A model generated the notes under the pieces. The model worked only from the letters and a program-made list of their open reading frames with translations, made no database searches and was not told the DNA's origin. A stretch of DNA of 64,000 nucleotides. It comes from Clostridiales bacterium. GTDB taxonomy: Bacteria > Bacillota > Clostridia > Saccharofermentanales > Saccharofermentanaceae. How positions within the stretch are numbered: the first letter of the stretch is position 1; every line of letters starts with the position of its first letter. The position numbers and the translations under genes were made by a program. Of this stretch, positions 33,627 through 44,100 are shown one piece after another. Location of the stretch: contig JAGAAI010000013.1 in NCBI GenBank assembly GCA_017615325.1, forward strand, positions 1 through 64,000, in the 5' to 3' direction.

Positions 33627-33677
33627 CCATGCTTAAATCTAAGTTCTGTAATTCTGCTAATCAACTCTTGATTTTTG

Positions 33678-36608
33678 TTAGCAGGTTTTGTTTATATATC
33701 TATCGTACTTATAAAGGAACGTTACCATCTGACGCCTCAGGCAATCGCCATTTGGTCTGAATGTTCCGTCGCTATATCCTGCGAGGATCTTTTTCTCAGA
33801 TGCCCAAAGAGTTGCAGTATAGAAGTAATCGCTCTTCTTTACATCCTTGAACTTGTTCTTTGTTGAAGAAGGCTTAGGCTTATTTGCAAGTCTCCACAGG
33901 AACGTAACAGCATGCTTTCTTGCGCATACGATCTGTGGACCGAATGTGCCGTCCTTATAGCCTTCAACTATGTGGTTCTCGTTACCCCAAATGCAAGCCT
34001 TGTAGAAATAATCAGTCTTCTTAACATCTTTGAACTTGCACTTGGATGTCTTAGGCTTGGGCTCGCCCTGGAGTCTCCATATGAATGTTACCATCTGGGC
34101 ACGGGTACACTTGTTTGCAGGCTTGAACTTCGTCTGATTATCGTAGCCCTTAACAACACCCTTTGCAGTCAGGTAATTGGTAGGCGCATACCAGAAATCT
34201 TTGCTGTTAGTAACGTCCTTATAAAGGACTGTTACAACGCACTTAGCAGACTTCCCGGCTGCTGTTGCAGTGATGGTAACTTCACCTGCCATCTTGGCCT
34301 TGATCTTACCTGATGCATCAACAGTTGCGATCTTCGTATCAGAGGACTTCCAAGTAATCTTGGAAGATGAACCCTTTAAAGTTGCCTTCAAAGTCAATGT
34401 CTTACCACAGATTATGTTTGCCGTCTTCTTGTTAAGAGCGAGCGATACGGTCCCTGCCTTGGTGGGTGCCGGAGTACCTGTCGGTTTAACAGCAGGCTTA
34501 GCAGTAGGTGAAGGTGTTGCCGTAGGCGTAGGTGTAGGAAGTCCCGTGATAAGCTTTACTGTCTTATCAAAAGCCAGGGTGTTGCCGTCATTATCCTTAT
34601 ATTCGATGATCCCGTCATGTTCAGTCCTTGTTCCTTCCTTGACAAGTTTTACAAGCTTGGGACAATTCCTTATGTCAAGCTTAGTGATCTTATTCTTGTA
34701 GCATACAAGGTGCTGAAGCAGCGGGTTCTTGCTCAGATCGAGAGAAGTTATCTGATTATCGTAACATTCGAGGAGCTTGAGCTTCGTATTCTTACTGAGG
34801 TCAAGAGATGTGATCTGATTAATTGAGCACCTGAATTCTTTGAGCTTGGCATCCCATGACATATCTGCTTTTGTAAGTTTATTATTCGAGCATCCGAACT
34901 TCTCAAGATTGGTTAAGTATTCAATACCCGTAAGATCCGTTATAGTTTTCCAGTTGTTAGCATACAAATAGCTTCTAATGGATATCTCATATCTGTCCAA
35001 CCATCCGTCTTTGTTTTCGTCATGGTATCTCATATAATCAAGGAACTCGCCATCCGGGAAATTAATAATGTTTAACTGCACAACCTTCTCGTAGGGATCA
35101 ATTTCTCCTGTAATAAGAGTTACATTGGGATCGTATTGAAGTTTGCCGGACTTATTTTTCGGGAGGTCACCTTCCCAATATCCGGTATCTTCATGCCAGT
35201 AAGCCTCATCATGAACCATTAAGAGGCTCATATTGGAACTGATATCAAGTTTAGTAAATTTATTACCTTTGTATGAGAGTTTGCAGAGATTCGGATAACT
35301 GCTGACATCCAAAGAACTAAGCTGATTGTTACTGCAATCCAAACTGTTAAGTTCCCATTCTCCTAAGGATAAAGAAGTAAGTTTATTATCCTGACACTCA
35401 AGATTATTAACGCTATTCGTACGTTCTGAAAAGGTGAGGGATTCTAATCCATTACCATTAACCGACACTTCCCTTAGCCGGGGAAGATCCAGATGCAATG
35501 TTTTTATCTTATTCCCTCCGCAGTCAAGATTCTGAAGATTTAAATTGTTGGAAAGTTCCATTTCTGTCAGGCCGCAGTTCGGGCAATCAAGTGTAGCAAG
35601 GTCCTTACATTTAGAAATATTCAGTGAAGTAAGATTCGGATTATCACCAATATACAGGGTTCTCATCTTGGTGTTTTTAGAAAGGTCCAATGATTTGAGA
35701 ATAGAAGAATTGCACTGAAGGAAATCAAGTTCCGTGAAATATTCTATACCTTTAAGACTGGATATATCCTTCTTATACAAACTGATCATAGTCGTAGCCT
35801 GGACCTCATCAGAAGTTAAGACATTATTATCATCAATGTCGATTTTTTCCAAAACATAATTTCTGAAGACATCATCCGGGAAGGAATCCTTATTGATATC
35901 CACGATCTTTGTCTTGGGGGCTTCAACAAGTTTGGCTTTAACATCCCCTGCAATGGTTGTATTACCATAAGAGCTAATGCAAAAATAATAAGTTTCCCCA
36001 TAATAGCAAGTCACTTTGGCACTTGCATTATTACCCGTCTCACGCGTACCAACCAGACTATAATTATGGCCTATTTTATGTGCCTCAACAGTTGAACCAT
36101 CAGAACCTGTTACCTGCAGAGCAACATTGATATTTTTTGTCGGAGTATATTGGAACCAATAGTACTTTTGTTTGTTATAGTCGCAGGAGACGGTTTCCCC
36201 CAATTTGATCTCAGGGTGCTTATTAAATGTGATCTTTGTATCACCGACATTTACTTCAGAACAGCGGCTAACCCGTATGTAATATGTCTTCCCGGATTCA
36301 CAAAACGGATAAAGAGCATATCGGGTAATTTCTATTGAAGAAGCGATTTCGTTTTCATAATGCGCATCACGGTACACAAAAACGTCACACATGTCGCTTC
36401 CTGTCACCTGAATATATAGATAGGAATCCTTCGTCGGATTGTACTGAAACCAATAACCTGCAGCATCAGTAAAATCGCATGACATCGTGTCACCGAAATT
36501 AATCTCAGGGTCATCCGCCTTGACTTCCCTGTTTAATATCCCCTGCATCCCGAAAACGGTAGTCAACATCAGAGCAAGAGCAATAATATAGCGCAACTTT
36601 CTTCCCAT
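33678..36608 (-). CDS. LRR surface protein with two PPC-like domains, BIg2 and three SLH domains
   Basis: 976 residues from the ATG at 36608 (GGAGGGTG upstream); an upstream in-frame ATG at 36692 adds 28 unlikely residues. A signal peptide (about 1-31) and two PPC-like domains (about 33-130 and 135-225; GDTMSCDF...YWFQY and GETVSCDY...YWFQY) come first. Then come LRR blocks (about 240-480 and 520-680) with EF-hand-like loops DIDDNNVLTSDEV and DENKDGWLDRYEI, a Thr/Pro linker, BIg2 and three SLH domains. The C-terminus ends in KYDRYINKTC, unlike its sisters. About 230 bp over the linker and BIg2 (34265-34510) match 24236-24480 almost base for base. Confidence 0.9.
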   Translation of the reverse strand: MGRKLRYIIALALMLTTVFGMQGILNREVKADDPEINFGDTMSCDFTDAAGYWFQYNPTKDSYLYIQVTGSDMCDVFVYRDAHYENEIASSIEITRYALYPFCESGKTYYIRVSRCSEVNVGDTKITFNKHPEIKLGETVSCDYNKQKYYWFQYTPTKNINVALQVTGSDGSTVEAHKIGHNYSLVGTRETGNNASAKVTCYYGETYYFCISSYGNTTIAGDVKAKLVEAPKTKIVDINKDSFPDDVFRNYVLEKIDIDDNNVLTSDEVQATTMISLYKKDISSLKGIEYFTELDFLQCNSSILKSLDLSKNTKMRTLYIGDNPNLTSLNISKCKDLATLDCPNCGLTEMELSNNLNLQNLDCGGNKIKTLHLDLPRLREVSVNGNGLESLTFSERTNSVNNLECQDNKLTSLSLGEWELNSLDCSNNQLSSLDVSSYPNLCKLSYKGNKFTKLDISSNMSLLMVHDEAYWHEDTGYWEGDLPKNKSGKLQYDPNVTLITGEIDPYEKVVQLNIINFPDGEFLDYMRYHDENKDGWLDRYEISIRSYLYANNWKTITDLTGIEYLTNLEKFGCSNNKLTKADMSWDAKLKEFRCSINQITSLDLSKNTKLKLLECYDNQITSLDLSKNPLLQHLVCYKNKITKLDIRNCPKLVKLVKEGTRTEHDGIIEYKDNDGNTLAFDKTVKLITGLPTPTPTATPSPTAKPAVKPTGTPAPTKAGTVSLALNKKTANIICGKTLTLKATLKGSSSKITWKSSDTKIATVDASGKIKAKMAGEVTITATAAGKSAKCVVTVLYKDVTNSKDFWYAPTNYLTAKGVVKGYDNQTKFKPANKCTRAQMVTFIWRLQGEPKPKTSKCKFKDVKKTDYFYKACIWGNENHIVEGYKDGTFGPQIVCARKHAVTFLWRLANKPKPSSTKNKFKDVKKSDYFYTATLWASEKKILAGYSDGTFRPNGDCLRRQMVTFLYKYDRYINKTC

Positions 36609-36710
36609 AACACCCTCCAAAATATATTCATACAAATAGTTACTGCAGCAGGAGATCATTCCTGTTGCCCTTATCCAGAGAAGATTATACACCAGATTCC
36701 TTTTCTTAAC

Positions 36711-36742
36711 ACCAAAAAGGCCGGAGTCCCCCCCCGACCTTT
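36711..36742 (-). terminator. terminator of the PASTA-SLH gene
   Basis: Nine-bp stem AAAGGCCGG/CCGACCTTT with one G-U pair, and a run of eight C in and beside the loop, followed by TTTTTGG on the minus strand, past the gene at 36800-38095. Confidence 0.65.
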
Positions 36743-36799
36743 CGGCTAAACAAGAAGTGAAGGTATCTTACCTGTCACATCTTTATATCGGATCTATCA

Positions 36800-38095
36800 T
36801 TAACCCTTCCCGTTTACGAACTTATCGTATTTATAAAGAAAGGTTACCATCTGGCGTCTCAGGCAGTCACCGTCGGGACGGAAGGTATTGTCGTCGTATC
36901 CGGCGAGGATACCCTTCTCGGAAGCCCAGAGAGTTGCAGTATAGAAGTAATCGTCCTTCTTAACATCGGTAAACTTGTTTGTCTTGGATGTAGGATTCGG
37001 CTTGCCTGCAAGTCTCCAGAGGAAGGTTACGGCATGACGTCTTGCACAGACGATCTGAGGTCCGAACGTGCCGTCCTTATATCCTTCAACGATGTGCTTC
37101 TCATTACCCCAGATACAAGCCTTGTAGAAGTAATCTGTCTTCTTGACGTCAGAGAACTTACAATTATCCGTATCAGGCTTAGGCTCGCCTGCGAGTCTCC
37201 AGATGAAGGTTACCATCTGGGCACGTGTGCACTGGTTAGCAGGCTTAAACATTGTCTGCTTGTCGTAGCCCTTTACTACGCCTTCAGCGGTCAGATAGTT
37301 GGTAGGCTTATACCAGAAATCACGGCTGTTCGTTACGTCCTTATAGAGAACTGTAACTACACAGTCTGCGCTCTTGCCGGCTGCAGTTGCGGTGATCGTT
37401 GCCTGTCCAGCCATCTTGGCAGTGATCTTACCCTTGGAATCAACGGTTGCGATCTTGCTGTTGGATGATTTCCATGTGATCTTAGCAGTAGATTCTTTGA
37501 GTGTTGCCTTGACAGAAGTATTCTTACCGCAAACAACAGTAGCGGAATTCTTATCGAGCATCAGGGAAACCTGAGGAACTTTTGCTGTCTTGCCATCATC
37601 CGGCTTAGTTGCCGTGGTAGGCTCGGCCGCATCTGTAGGCTTAGCTGCAGTTGTAGGATTTGCTGCTACTGTGGGATTAGCTGCAACCGTAGGGTTCGCT
37701 CCCGTAGGTGCGGGAGGATTGTATCCCTCGTATACCATAATAATAAAGTGGTCGATCGAAGGATCAACTTCTTCACCCGCAAGAGGCGTTGTCTCAATTA
37801 CCTGAAGGTTCTTTGCAGGATCGGAATTATGTGCCCAGCCGATGGCTACCGTTGCGTTAAGACCATTAGCGTTAATGAATTCATTCAATAAATTCTCAGC
37901 ATCCTTATAGTTCAAACCTGATAAGTCAGGCATAAAGATCTTACCCTCATCGGGAATTCCGGTAGGAGAAGGAACCGTATCACCGATCTGGATAGCGGGT
38001 CCCTCATATTCTCCTGCAGCCTTCAATACGGCAGCGGGAATAAGCATCAAGACCAATATAGCAGTAAAGCTCAACAAAGCGATTTTCTTAAACAT
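36800..38095 (-). CDS. PASTA, BIg2 and three-SLH surface protein
   Basis: 431 residues with a signal peptide (about 1-26), then GEYEGPAIQIGD. A PASTA-like domain (about 52-120) reads MPDLSGLNYKDAENLLNEF...VIETTPLAGEEVD. PASTA domains, known from penicillin-binding proteins and PknB-type kinases, can bind muropeptides. An Ala/Pro/Thr linker, BIg2 (about 172-250) and three SLH domains (about 252-425) follow. So both ends may touch the wall. Its N-terminus closely resembles the protein at 49822-50748. CGGAGG precedes the ATG. Confidence 0.88.
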   Translation of the reverse strand: MFKKIALLSFTAILVLMLIPAAVLKAAGEYEGPAIQIGDTVPSPTGIPDEGKIFMPDLSGLNYKDAENLLNEFINANGLNATVAIGWAHNSDPAKNLQVIETTPLAGEEVDPSIDHFIIMVYEGYNPPAPTGANPTVAANPTVAANPTTAAKPTDAAEPTTATKPDDGKTAKVPQVSLMLDKNSATVVCGKNTSVKATLKESTAKITWKSSNSKIATVDSKGKITAKMAGQATITATAAGKSADCVVTVLYKDVTNSRDFWYKPTNYLTAEGVVKGYDKQTMFKPANQCTRAQMVTFIWRLAGEPKPDTDNCKFSDVKKTDYFYKACIWGNEKHIVEGYKDGTFGPQIVCARRHAVTFLWRLAGKPNPTSKTNKFTDVKKDDYFYTATLWASEKGILAGYDDNTFRPDGDCLRRQMVTFLYKYDKFVNGKG

Positions 38096-38127
38096 TTTTT
38101 ATACCTCCGATTAATTCTCTTATGACA

Positions 38128-41100
38128 TCATTTGACGACCCATTCGCCGGGGTTCTTGTCAAGTTTCGTATCAGTCCTTGTTCTCCATATGAGACTGAAC
38201 ACGGTTACCTTATATGTTTCGACAAGTTCCTTATAAAGTTTCGCGTTCTGCGACTTGTAAGTTGATGCATTCGCAAACTCTTTTACCTTTAAGACAGATT
38301 TGACGAGTTTCCAACTGACAAGGGTCCTGCCTGTTGTAAAACGATGTCGTTCGGAATCATTTTCTACAGCTTTCATAGCTGCGTTGTAGATCTCTTCACA
38401 TCTGTTGATATCAGAATCCGGCATCCTGTTATGTGCGTCCAGACTTGTTGTGTAGTTCGTTCCGTCGTAATCGATCATTTCATTATTGAAGATCTGACCC
38501 GGCTTTGAATCATATCTCAGACAGAACAGTCTCCACTGATAGGGAGCGGAACAGTTGCTGCCGCACTGGTGATTCTTTGCCTGCTTGACCATGAGATCCA
38601 GGTACTCTTTTATGTAGGGAGCACCTGCTCCGTAGAATTCATTCAGGAAGAACTCGATCTCCTTGTCCACATCCGCGTCAGGATTTTCGAGAAGGACCCC
38701 TTCGATATAGAGTCTCAGATCACCGAATTCGGAATTGCAGTCAAGGTGTATGTCATTACTCTGAAGATATATGCCCTTAACTCCCAGTGACTTATAGTAC
38801 CTGATATCATGGATCGCGGATCTGATATTGGCATAAGGCATGATCGTCGAATACCAGTTCGCGTTATAGTCCCAGATCCAAAGCTGAGCTCCACTTTGAT
38901 TGCAAAGGTTTGCCCAGGTCTTGAGATAAGTACTGTCCTCAAGATTCCTCATACATGTCGTATCGTCACAATTGTGTGCATAGCAACGCATAAGTGCTGC
39001 ATAACGTACTATAACATACTTGTTGATCTTAAGGCCCTTCGGCGGCTTGATCGTATGGTCGTATGCAAGCGTATCTATATAGACATTCTTATATGCTCCG
39101 TTCTGATGGATCGCCTCGGATATCTCATTGCAAAGATCGATATAGAGAGGCGAGTAATCGTGGACTTTCGGGAAAGAGGCATTTACCTGATCCGACTTAT
39201 GGCTGTTAACGAAATCCTTACATGCCTGACATGTACAGTAGTTGGAATTATCAGCCTGAGATAAGGAGATGATCTGCATCGGCGCATTAGGATTATACTT
39301 GCTGCTGTTCAGTATCTCCTTAACATGAGATAGGATCCTGGCACGTACCTGCTTATTGGAAAGGCATACCTGTGCAGTCGAGAATTTAGCAGTCGTAAAC
39401 CAGCCGGGATTGGACGAAAGATCTGATTCATGGAAATACTCGGTAAGCAGTGTATGAACCTGTCCTTTCGAGTATGTGGCAGTATTCTTATCCGAATAGA
39501 GATACCAGCTTTCATCCCCCGCACCGATATTGGCATAATAGCCGTTCAGTCCGTTAGCGACATCGAACATACCATATTCATCCCTGCTCATGACACCGTA
39601 TGCGGCATCGATATCAGTGAATGTGAAAGGGCGCTGATAGTCGTAGTTGATATTGGTCTCATACTTGAAATTCGTCTGATTTGACTTGTATCCGTCTTCC
39701 ATTGAAAGCCAGAAGTATCCGCCGCAAAGAGACAGGAATTTGCCTGCGCCGTTAATGGTCCCTCTCTTTCCGACACCCTTGATCGAGATACCGCCCGCAC
39801 CGTCGCTGTAATAGTAGATCTTATAAGATCCGTCTGACGAATATTTGGCACTGCCGTGAGGACGGTTGGTGTTGCCGACAGAGATCTCAAATCCCTGGGA
39901 TCCTTTTGCAACAGAATCCTTTACGATCTTGGGCGTATAATTCTCTTTTCTTGACATGTATCGCTGGATCATATTCGCAGCATACTGTTCTTCTTTTGAT
40001 GCAGAAGAAGGTATTACGATGACAGCCTTAGGCATGTCTTTCGTATACTTACTGTTCTTGTATGTGGAGATACTGTCATCGATCACAGGCTGCTCCGGAG
40101 AGCCGTATGCATCGTAGAAAGCCCTGGCAGCTCCGCCGTAAGCCAAGAGCTTCTTTACGAGATCCTTGACCTGGGAGTTGTAATTTCCTGCAAGGATATC
40201 ATGAGCATAGCTTTCAACGCTGTATGTCGTTGTCGCGCTTATCGCATTATTGCCTTCCTTGAAAACGACCGTGAAAGGTGTCTTGAAATACAAAGGCGAT
40301 ATACCCTCGAACTCCATACGGTAAAGACCGGTCTCTGTATCATGCCCAAAGTCGGAAGAGTTGACCCTGATCTTCTTCTGAGCTCCTTCGATATCCTTAT
40401 AGCTTAATTCAGCATAGACATTCGACGAGGGCGCCGATGTAAAAGAAGCATAGACCACGGGATCTACAGAGTTATCGAATGAGAGCGCGATCTTCTGAAG
40501 AGTTGCCTTGGGATTCGTGAAACTTCCCTTCTTAAGGCATGTTGATGCCGAAGAAGGCAGGGCGGAAGCAACTGCTTTCTGGGCAGAAGTTAAGTCCTTA
40601 TTAGCAAGCACATTGGTATGCCTGCCGAAGTATGTTTGAGCCGCTGCGCCGTAGTTAAGAAGATCCACCATCAGAGTGCAGAGCTTCTTATCTGCATCAG
40701 TGTTAGAAGACATCTTGTAAGACAGGACATCTTCTGCGTATTTCTTAACGCTGTACTCTATGACAGAAGAAGCATAAGCCTGACTGCCTATTGAAGCACA
40801 GAAAGTGGCATAAGCGGTATTACCCATCTCAGCAGCGGATATCCCGCTGAATACGAACCTGTACTGTTTGGTGGATTCGTCGTAGGTGTAATCTTTTATC
40901 GTCGTGGTTTCCCTGGTATAGCTTCCACCCTCTCCGCTATACTTGTGGAAGGCAACCTTCAGATATGGATTTGTGAAATTCCCCGTGGATTCTATCTTTA
41001 TGTAATAGACCAGCGAGAAATTGCTGTCAAATTCACAAGTGATGTTGCTTGATACCACAACTTCCTGTGTGGGAGCTGCAGATACAGTGATCCCCGTAAA

Positions 41101-41172
41101 GACCGAGATAAACATGACCGCAGCAAGCATTGTACAGATCACTCTGTAACCAAATCTATTCAATATCTTCAT
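38128..41172 (-). CDS. secreted DUF4838 protein with duplicated N-terminal module
   Basis: 1014 residues with a signal peptide (about 1-31). Two copies of a ~150-residue module follow (about 33-180 and 205-355). Each has a beta-rich part (FSGISAAEMG / FEGISPLYFK) and a helical end (KKLCTLMVDLLNYGAAAQTYFG / VKDLVKKLLAYGGAARAFYD). From about 370 the protein resembles DUF4838 proteins: FEISVGNTNRP, GGISIKGVGKRGTINGAGKFL, then a TIM-barrel-like region with CTCQACKDF. DUF4838 proteins are related to GH20/alpha-glucuronidase-like enzymes, so glycan cleavage is plausible. There is no SLH anchor. It follows the beta-helix gene by 23 nt. Confidence 0.82.
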   Translation of the reverse strand: MKILNRFGYRVICTMLAAVMFISVFTGITVSAAPTQEVVVSSNITCEFDSNFSLVYYIKIESTGNFTNPYLKVAFHKYSGEGGSYTRETTTIKDYTYDESTKQYRFVFSGISAAEMGNTAYATFCASIGSQAYASSVIEYSVKKYAEDVLSYKMSSNTDADKKLCTLMVDLLNYGAAAQTYFGRHTNVLANKDLTSAQKAVASALPSSASTCLKKGSFTNPKATLQKIALSFDNSVDPVVYASFTSAPSSNVYAELSYKDIEGAQKKIRVNSSDFGHDTETGLYRMEFEGISPLYFKTPFTVVFKEGNNAISATTTYSVESYAHDILAGNYNSQVKDLVKKLLAYGGAARAFYDAYGSPEQPVIDDSISTYKNSKYTKDMPKAVIVIPSSASKEEQYAANMIQRYMSRKENYTPKIVKDSVAKGSQGFEISVGNTNRPHGSAKYSSDGSYKIYYYSDGAGGISIKGVGKRGTINGAGKFLSLCGGYFWLSMEDGYKSNQTNFKYETNINYDYQRPFTFTDIDAAYGVMSRDEYGMFDVANGLNGYYANIGAGDESWYLYSDKNTATYSKGQVHTLLTEYFHESDLSSNPGWFTTAKFSTAQVCLSNKQVRARILSHVKEILNSSKYNPNAPMQIISLSQADNSNYCTCQACKDFVNSHKSDQVNASFPKVHDYSPLYIDLCNEISEAIHQNGAYKNVYIDTLAYDHTIKPPKGLKINKYVIVRYAALMRCYAHNCDDTTCMRNLEDSTYLKTWANLCNQSGAQLWIWDYNANWYSTIMPYANIRSAIHDIRYYKSLGVKGIYLQSNDIHLDCNSEFGDLRLYIEGVLLENPDADVDKEIEFFLNEFYGAGAPYIKEYLDLMVKQAKNHQCGSNCSAPYQWRLFCLRYDSKPGQIFNNEMIDYDGTNYTTSLDAHNRMPDSDINRCEEIYNAAMKAVENDSERHRFTTGRTLVSWKLVKSVLKVKEFANASTYKSQNAKLYKELVETYKVTVFSLIWRTRTDTKLDKNPGEWVVK

Positions 41173-41195
41173 ATTAATTTCCTCACGTTAGCTGA

Positions 41196-44100
41196 TCATT
41201 CGACTCTTGACGGCCTAACTTCATATTCCACTTTTTGATCCCAAACCAAGGTTGTCGCGTCGTAATCTTTCGTGAAGAAATAAGAGTCATGTATCTGCGC
41301 ATAACCGGGTCTTCTCACGAATACACCTGCAAGCTTGCTGTTTCTGACCTTGGGAACATCCGGATTGATTACTTTAATGCCTGATACTGTAACTTTATCA
41401 GGAGCCTTGAGAGGGAAATAATACGGACGCTTATAGAGTTCCACAGCGTTTTGCGTACTCGTATACACCTCATACGAAGGTGCGTTCTTTCTGCTGAGAT
41501 AATCCTCATCTACTGTACCAACACCGTATATTACCTGATCAAAGACATTGAATCCACGGTTATGGAAGCCATATCCGTTATCGTTGTATAGCCCGGTACC
41601 ATCTATGGTAAGTCCATTGATCGTAACAGTTTTGGGCAGTGAAGAATAATATGTTCTTCCGTTATATTCGAACGGTTCATAACAATACTGGAAAGTCGGA
41701 TCATAATAAACCTCGAAAAAACCTCTGGAAGTTTGATCTCTGATATCCCAAGTACAGTCTACGACCTCGACATCACCGAACCAGGCGGACCCGAAATCTC
41801 TTCTTAACGAGATGAAATACGTTGCATGGTTCAGAGTATTTTCGACATGTAGTTTTCCGAAGCCGACAGTAGCGATACCATGGATACCGAGTTCTGAATC
41901 CTTAACTGTCAGATTATATACACCCTGGTGTGCATCAACACGGGATAATTTGCAGCCGATAACTTTGAAATCCTTCATGTAATTGGTTCCCATGGTTCCC
42001 CATCTGGTGGTCTCATCCATGATACCGGTAGGATCTGAAAGATTATATTTTGCAACTTTTGTAGGGTTGCATTTGCAGTTTTTGAGCGTGACATCCACTG
42101 CATACTCGGCATAGAAATCATAGGGAGCAGTCGAGTGAGATTGATCATCGTTTATGAGTTGATAATTACGCAGATGATCAGTAAACGTACATCCGTCAAT
42201 AGTTACATGGGCACAATGATCAACCCTTATAAATCCGTGATAAGGTGCTCCGGTATGTGCTTTATAGACATTTTTCTTTTCATCCCAACTTAATCCATCA
42301 ACAAACTGTTTCTCTTCGCCTGCAAGGTCGTGTTTAATATCCTTCAGTACAACATTGGAACGGCAGACTGATATACCCCTGTGAATATAGCTCTCCTGTC
42401 TGTCAGTGTTTACAATAGTCGTGAAATCACCGCCCTTGACTTGGATGGTTTCCTTATCCATGGGATACTTAACGATTATGTACATCTTTTCCCAGTCCCA
42501 GCAGAGAGGAGTGGAACTGTCCAACATTCCGTAGTTTGATCCCGACTTCGTTTTGTTAACGATAATGACCTCCTGCTGATCCTTTCCGTTGGTTCCGCCC
42601 ATATGATTTCTTCCAAAACGCTTTACGGAATCCGTCCTGATATAGTAAAGAGCATCCTCGGTAAAATTACCCTCAAACTTCGTTGTATTCTTTGAGAAGG
42701 TCTTATTCTTAAAGGTTCTTGCCATGGCATCATCCTGGCTATCATAGTTAGGGTAATTTGAAAGATTCGCATCTACACCAAGATAGATCTTCCTGGCGGA
42801 ATTGCTGTATTTATACTCGGAAGGCTTGCTGGGTTCCACCGTGAAAAGGAAACAATGACCCTCCGTGATGGTCGTTGTAGTGTTTAACTGCATATTGTCT
42901 TTGGGCTTGGAAATAGATGTGTTCCCCAGTTTCTCATCATCGATGGTAAACTTTGCATCACCCCAAGTATCGTTGCCCCATTCGGTATCGGTCTTGATCT
43001 GCGCACCCTTATAGGATCTGGGATCCATATACTTAACGTAGTAATGCGCACCGATATCAGCCTTAACCGGAAGATTCTTTGCATTAGCATAATCATGCGT
43101 CATTACGATCGCATAGTAATCATCAGCCTTGCCGTTGCCCATCGCGCCGAACTGGCGGTATGTAACGCAGCCCGTATGAAGCGTCGCTGCATATGCTTTT
43201 GCTGAATCGCCATATACCAGCATCTTCTTTACGAGGTCTTTGACGTTGTTGTCGAAGTTTCCGTCAAGGATCGCCTTAACATAGCTCTCACAGCTGTATG
43301 TGACAGTCGAACTGATGGCAGTATTGCCGTCCTTTAAAACTATGGAAAGAGCTGACTTAAGGTATCTTGACGGGATATCCTTGAACTCTATGCGGTAGAG
43401 GCCTTCAGCTTCCTGTAATTCAAAAGCAGACGATGCTACGCTTAAAGTCTTTGTGGATCCGCTGTCCTCTTTGTAACTGATCTCGGCCTTAACACTATCG
43501 GAAGGCTTATTTGCGAACTTCGCATAGAGGATGAAATCCACTGGATTTTCGAAAGACAGGGCGATCTTCTCGATCGATGCCGATGCCTGTGCAAGATCCT
43601 TCTTTGCATAACATGTGGCAGGAGTGATCGCAAGTGATGATCCCAACTGCTTCTGCGCGGATGTCAGACTCTTATTAGCAAGATCATTTGTGTTCTTGCC
43701 GAAATAGACCTGAGCCGCAGCTCCGTAGTTAAGCATATCTACGATTGCTTTGCAGAGAGCTGTGCGGTAGGTTTTTGTCTTGTCGCCGGTCAAATTGCTG
43801 TAGTAATCAAGAAGACCCATTGCATACGACTTGACCGAAGTCTCCACAGCAGAACTCTGATATGTCGTGCTGCCGCTTGTTGCGAGAAGAGTTGCCTTGG
43901 CAACTGTCGTCATCTCGGCAGCAGAGACGCCGCGGAAAGTGAATCTGTACACTCCCGTAGCAGGATCAGAAAAGTCCGCCTGCTTGATCTCGGTGGTCTT
44001 GCCTCCGAAATCAACATTCAGGCGGACATTGGAGAAATTCCCGGATGAATAGATCTTGCAGCTAAAGATCATATCAAAGTCTTCCTGGAAATCGTAGGAA

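Larger units (their letters stand above)
32100..33640 (+). mobile_element. IS110-family insertion element (ends approximate)
   Basis: A plus-strand transposase gene with about 230-270 nt of non-coding DNA before it and a short tail after it, set in a long run of minus-strand SLH genes. IS110 elements lack conventional terminal inverted repeats and recognise 2-nt cores, so the exact ends cannot be fixed here. 31985-32374 holds the flanking gene's promoter and terminator, then the element's left part. Confidence 0.8.

Noticed and set aside
36728-36735. Run of eight C as a phase-variation tract
   Set aside because: It lies in a terminator loop and stem, outside any coding region or promoter spacer.
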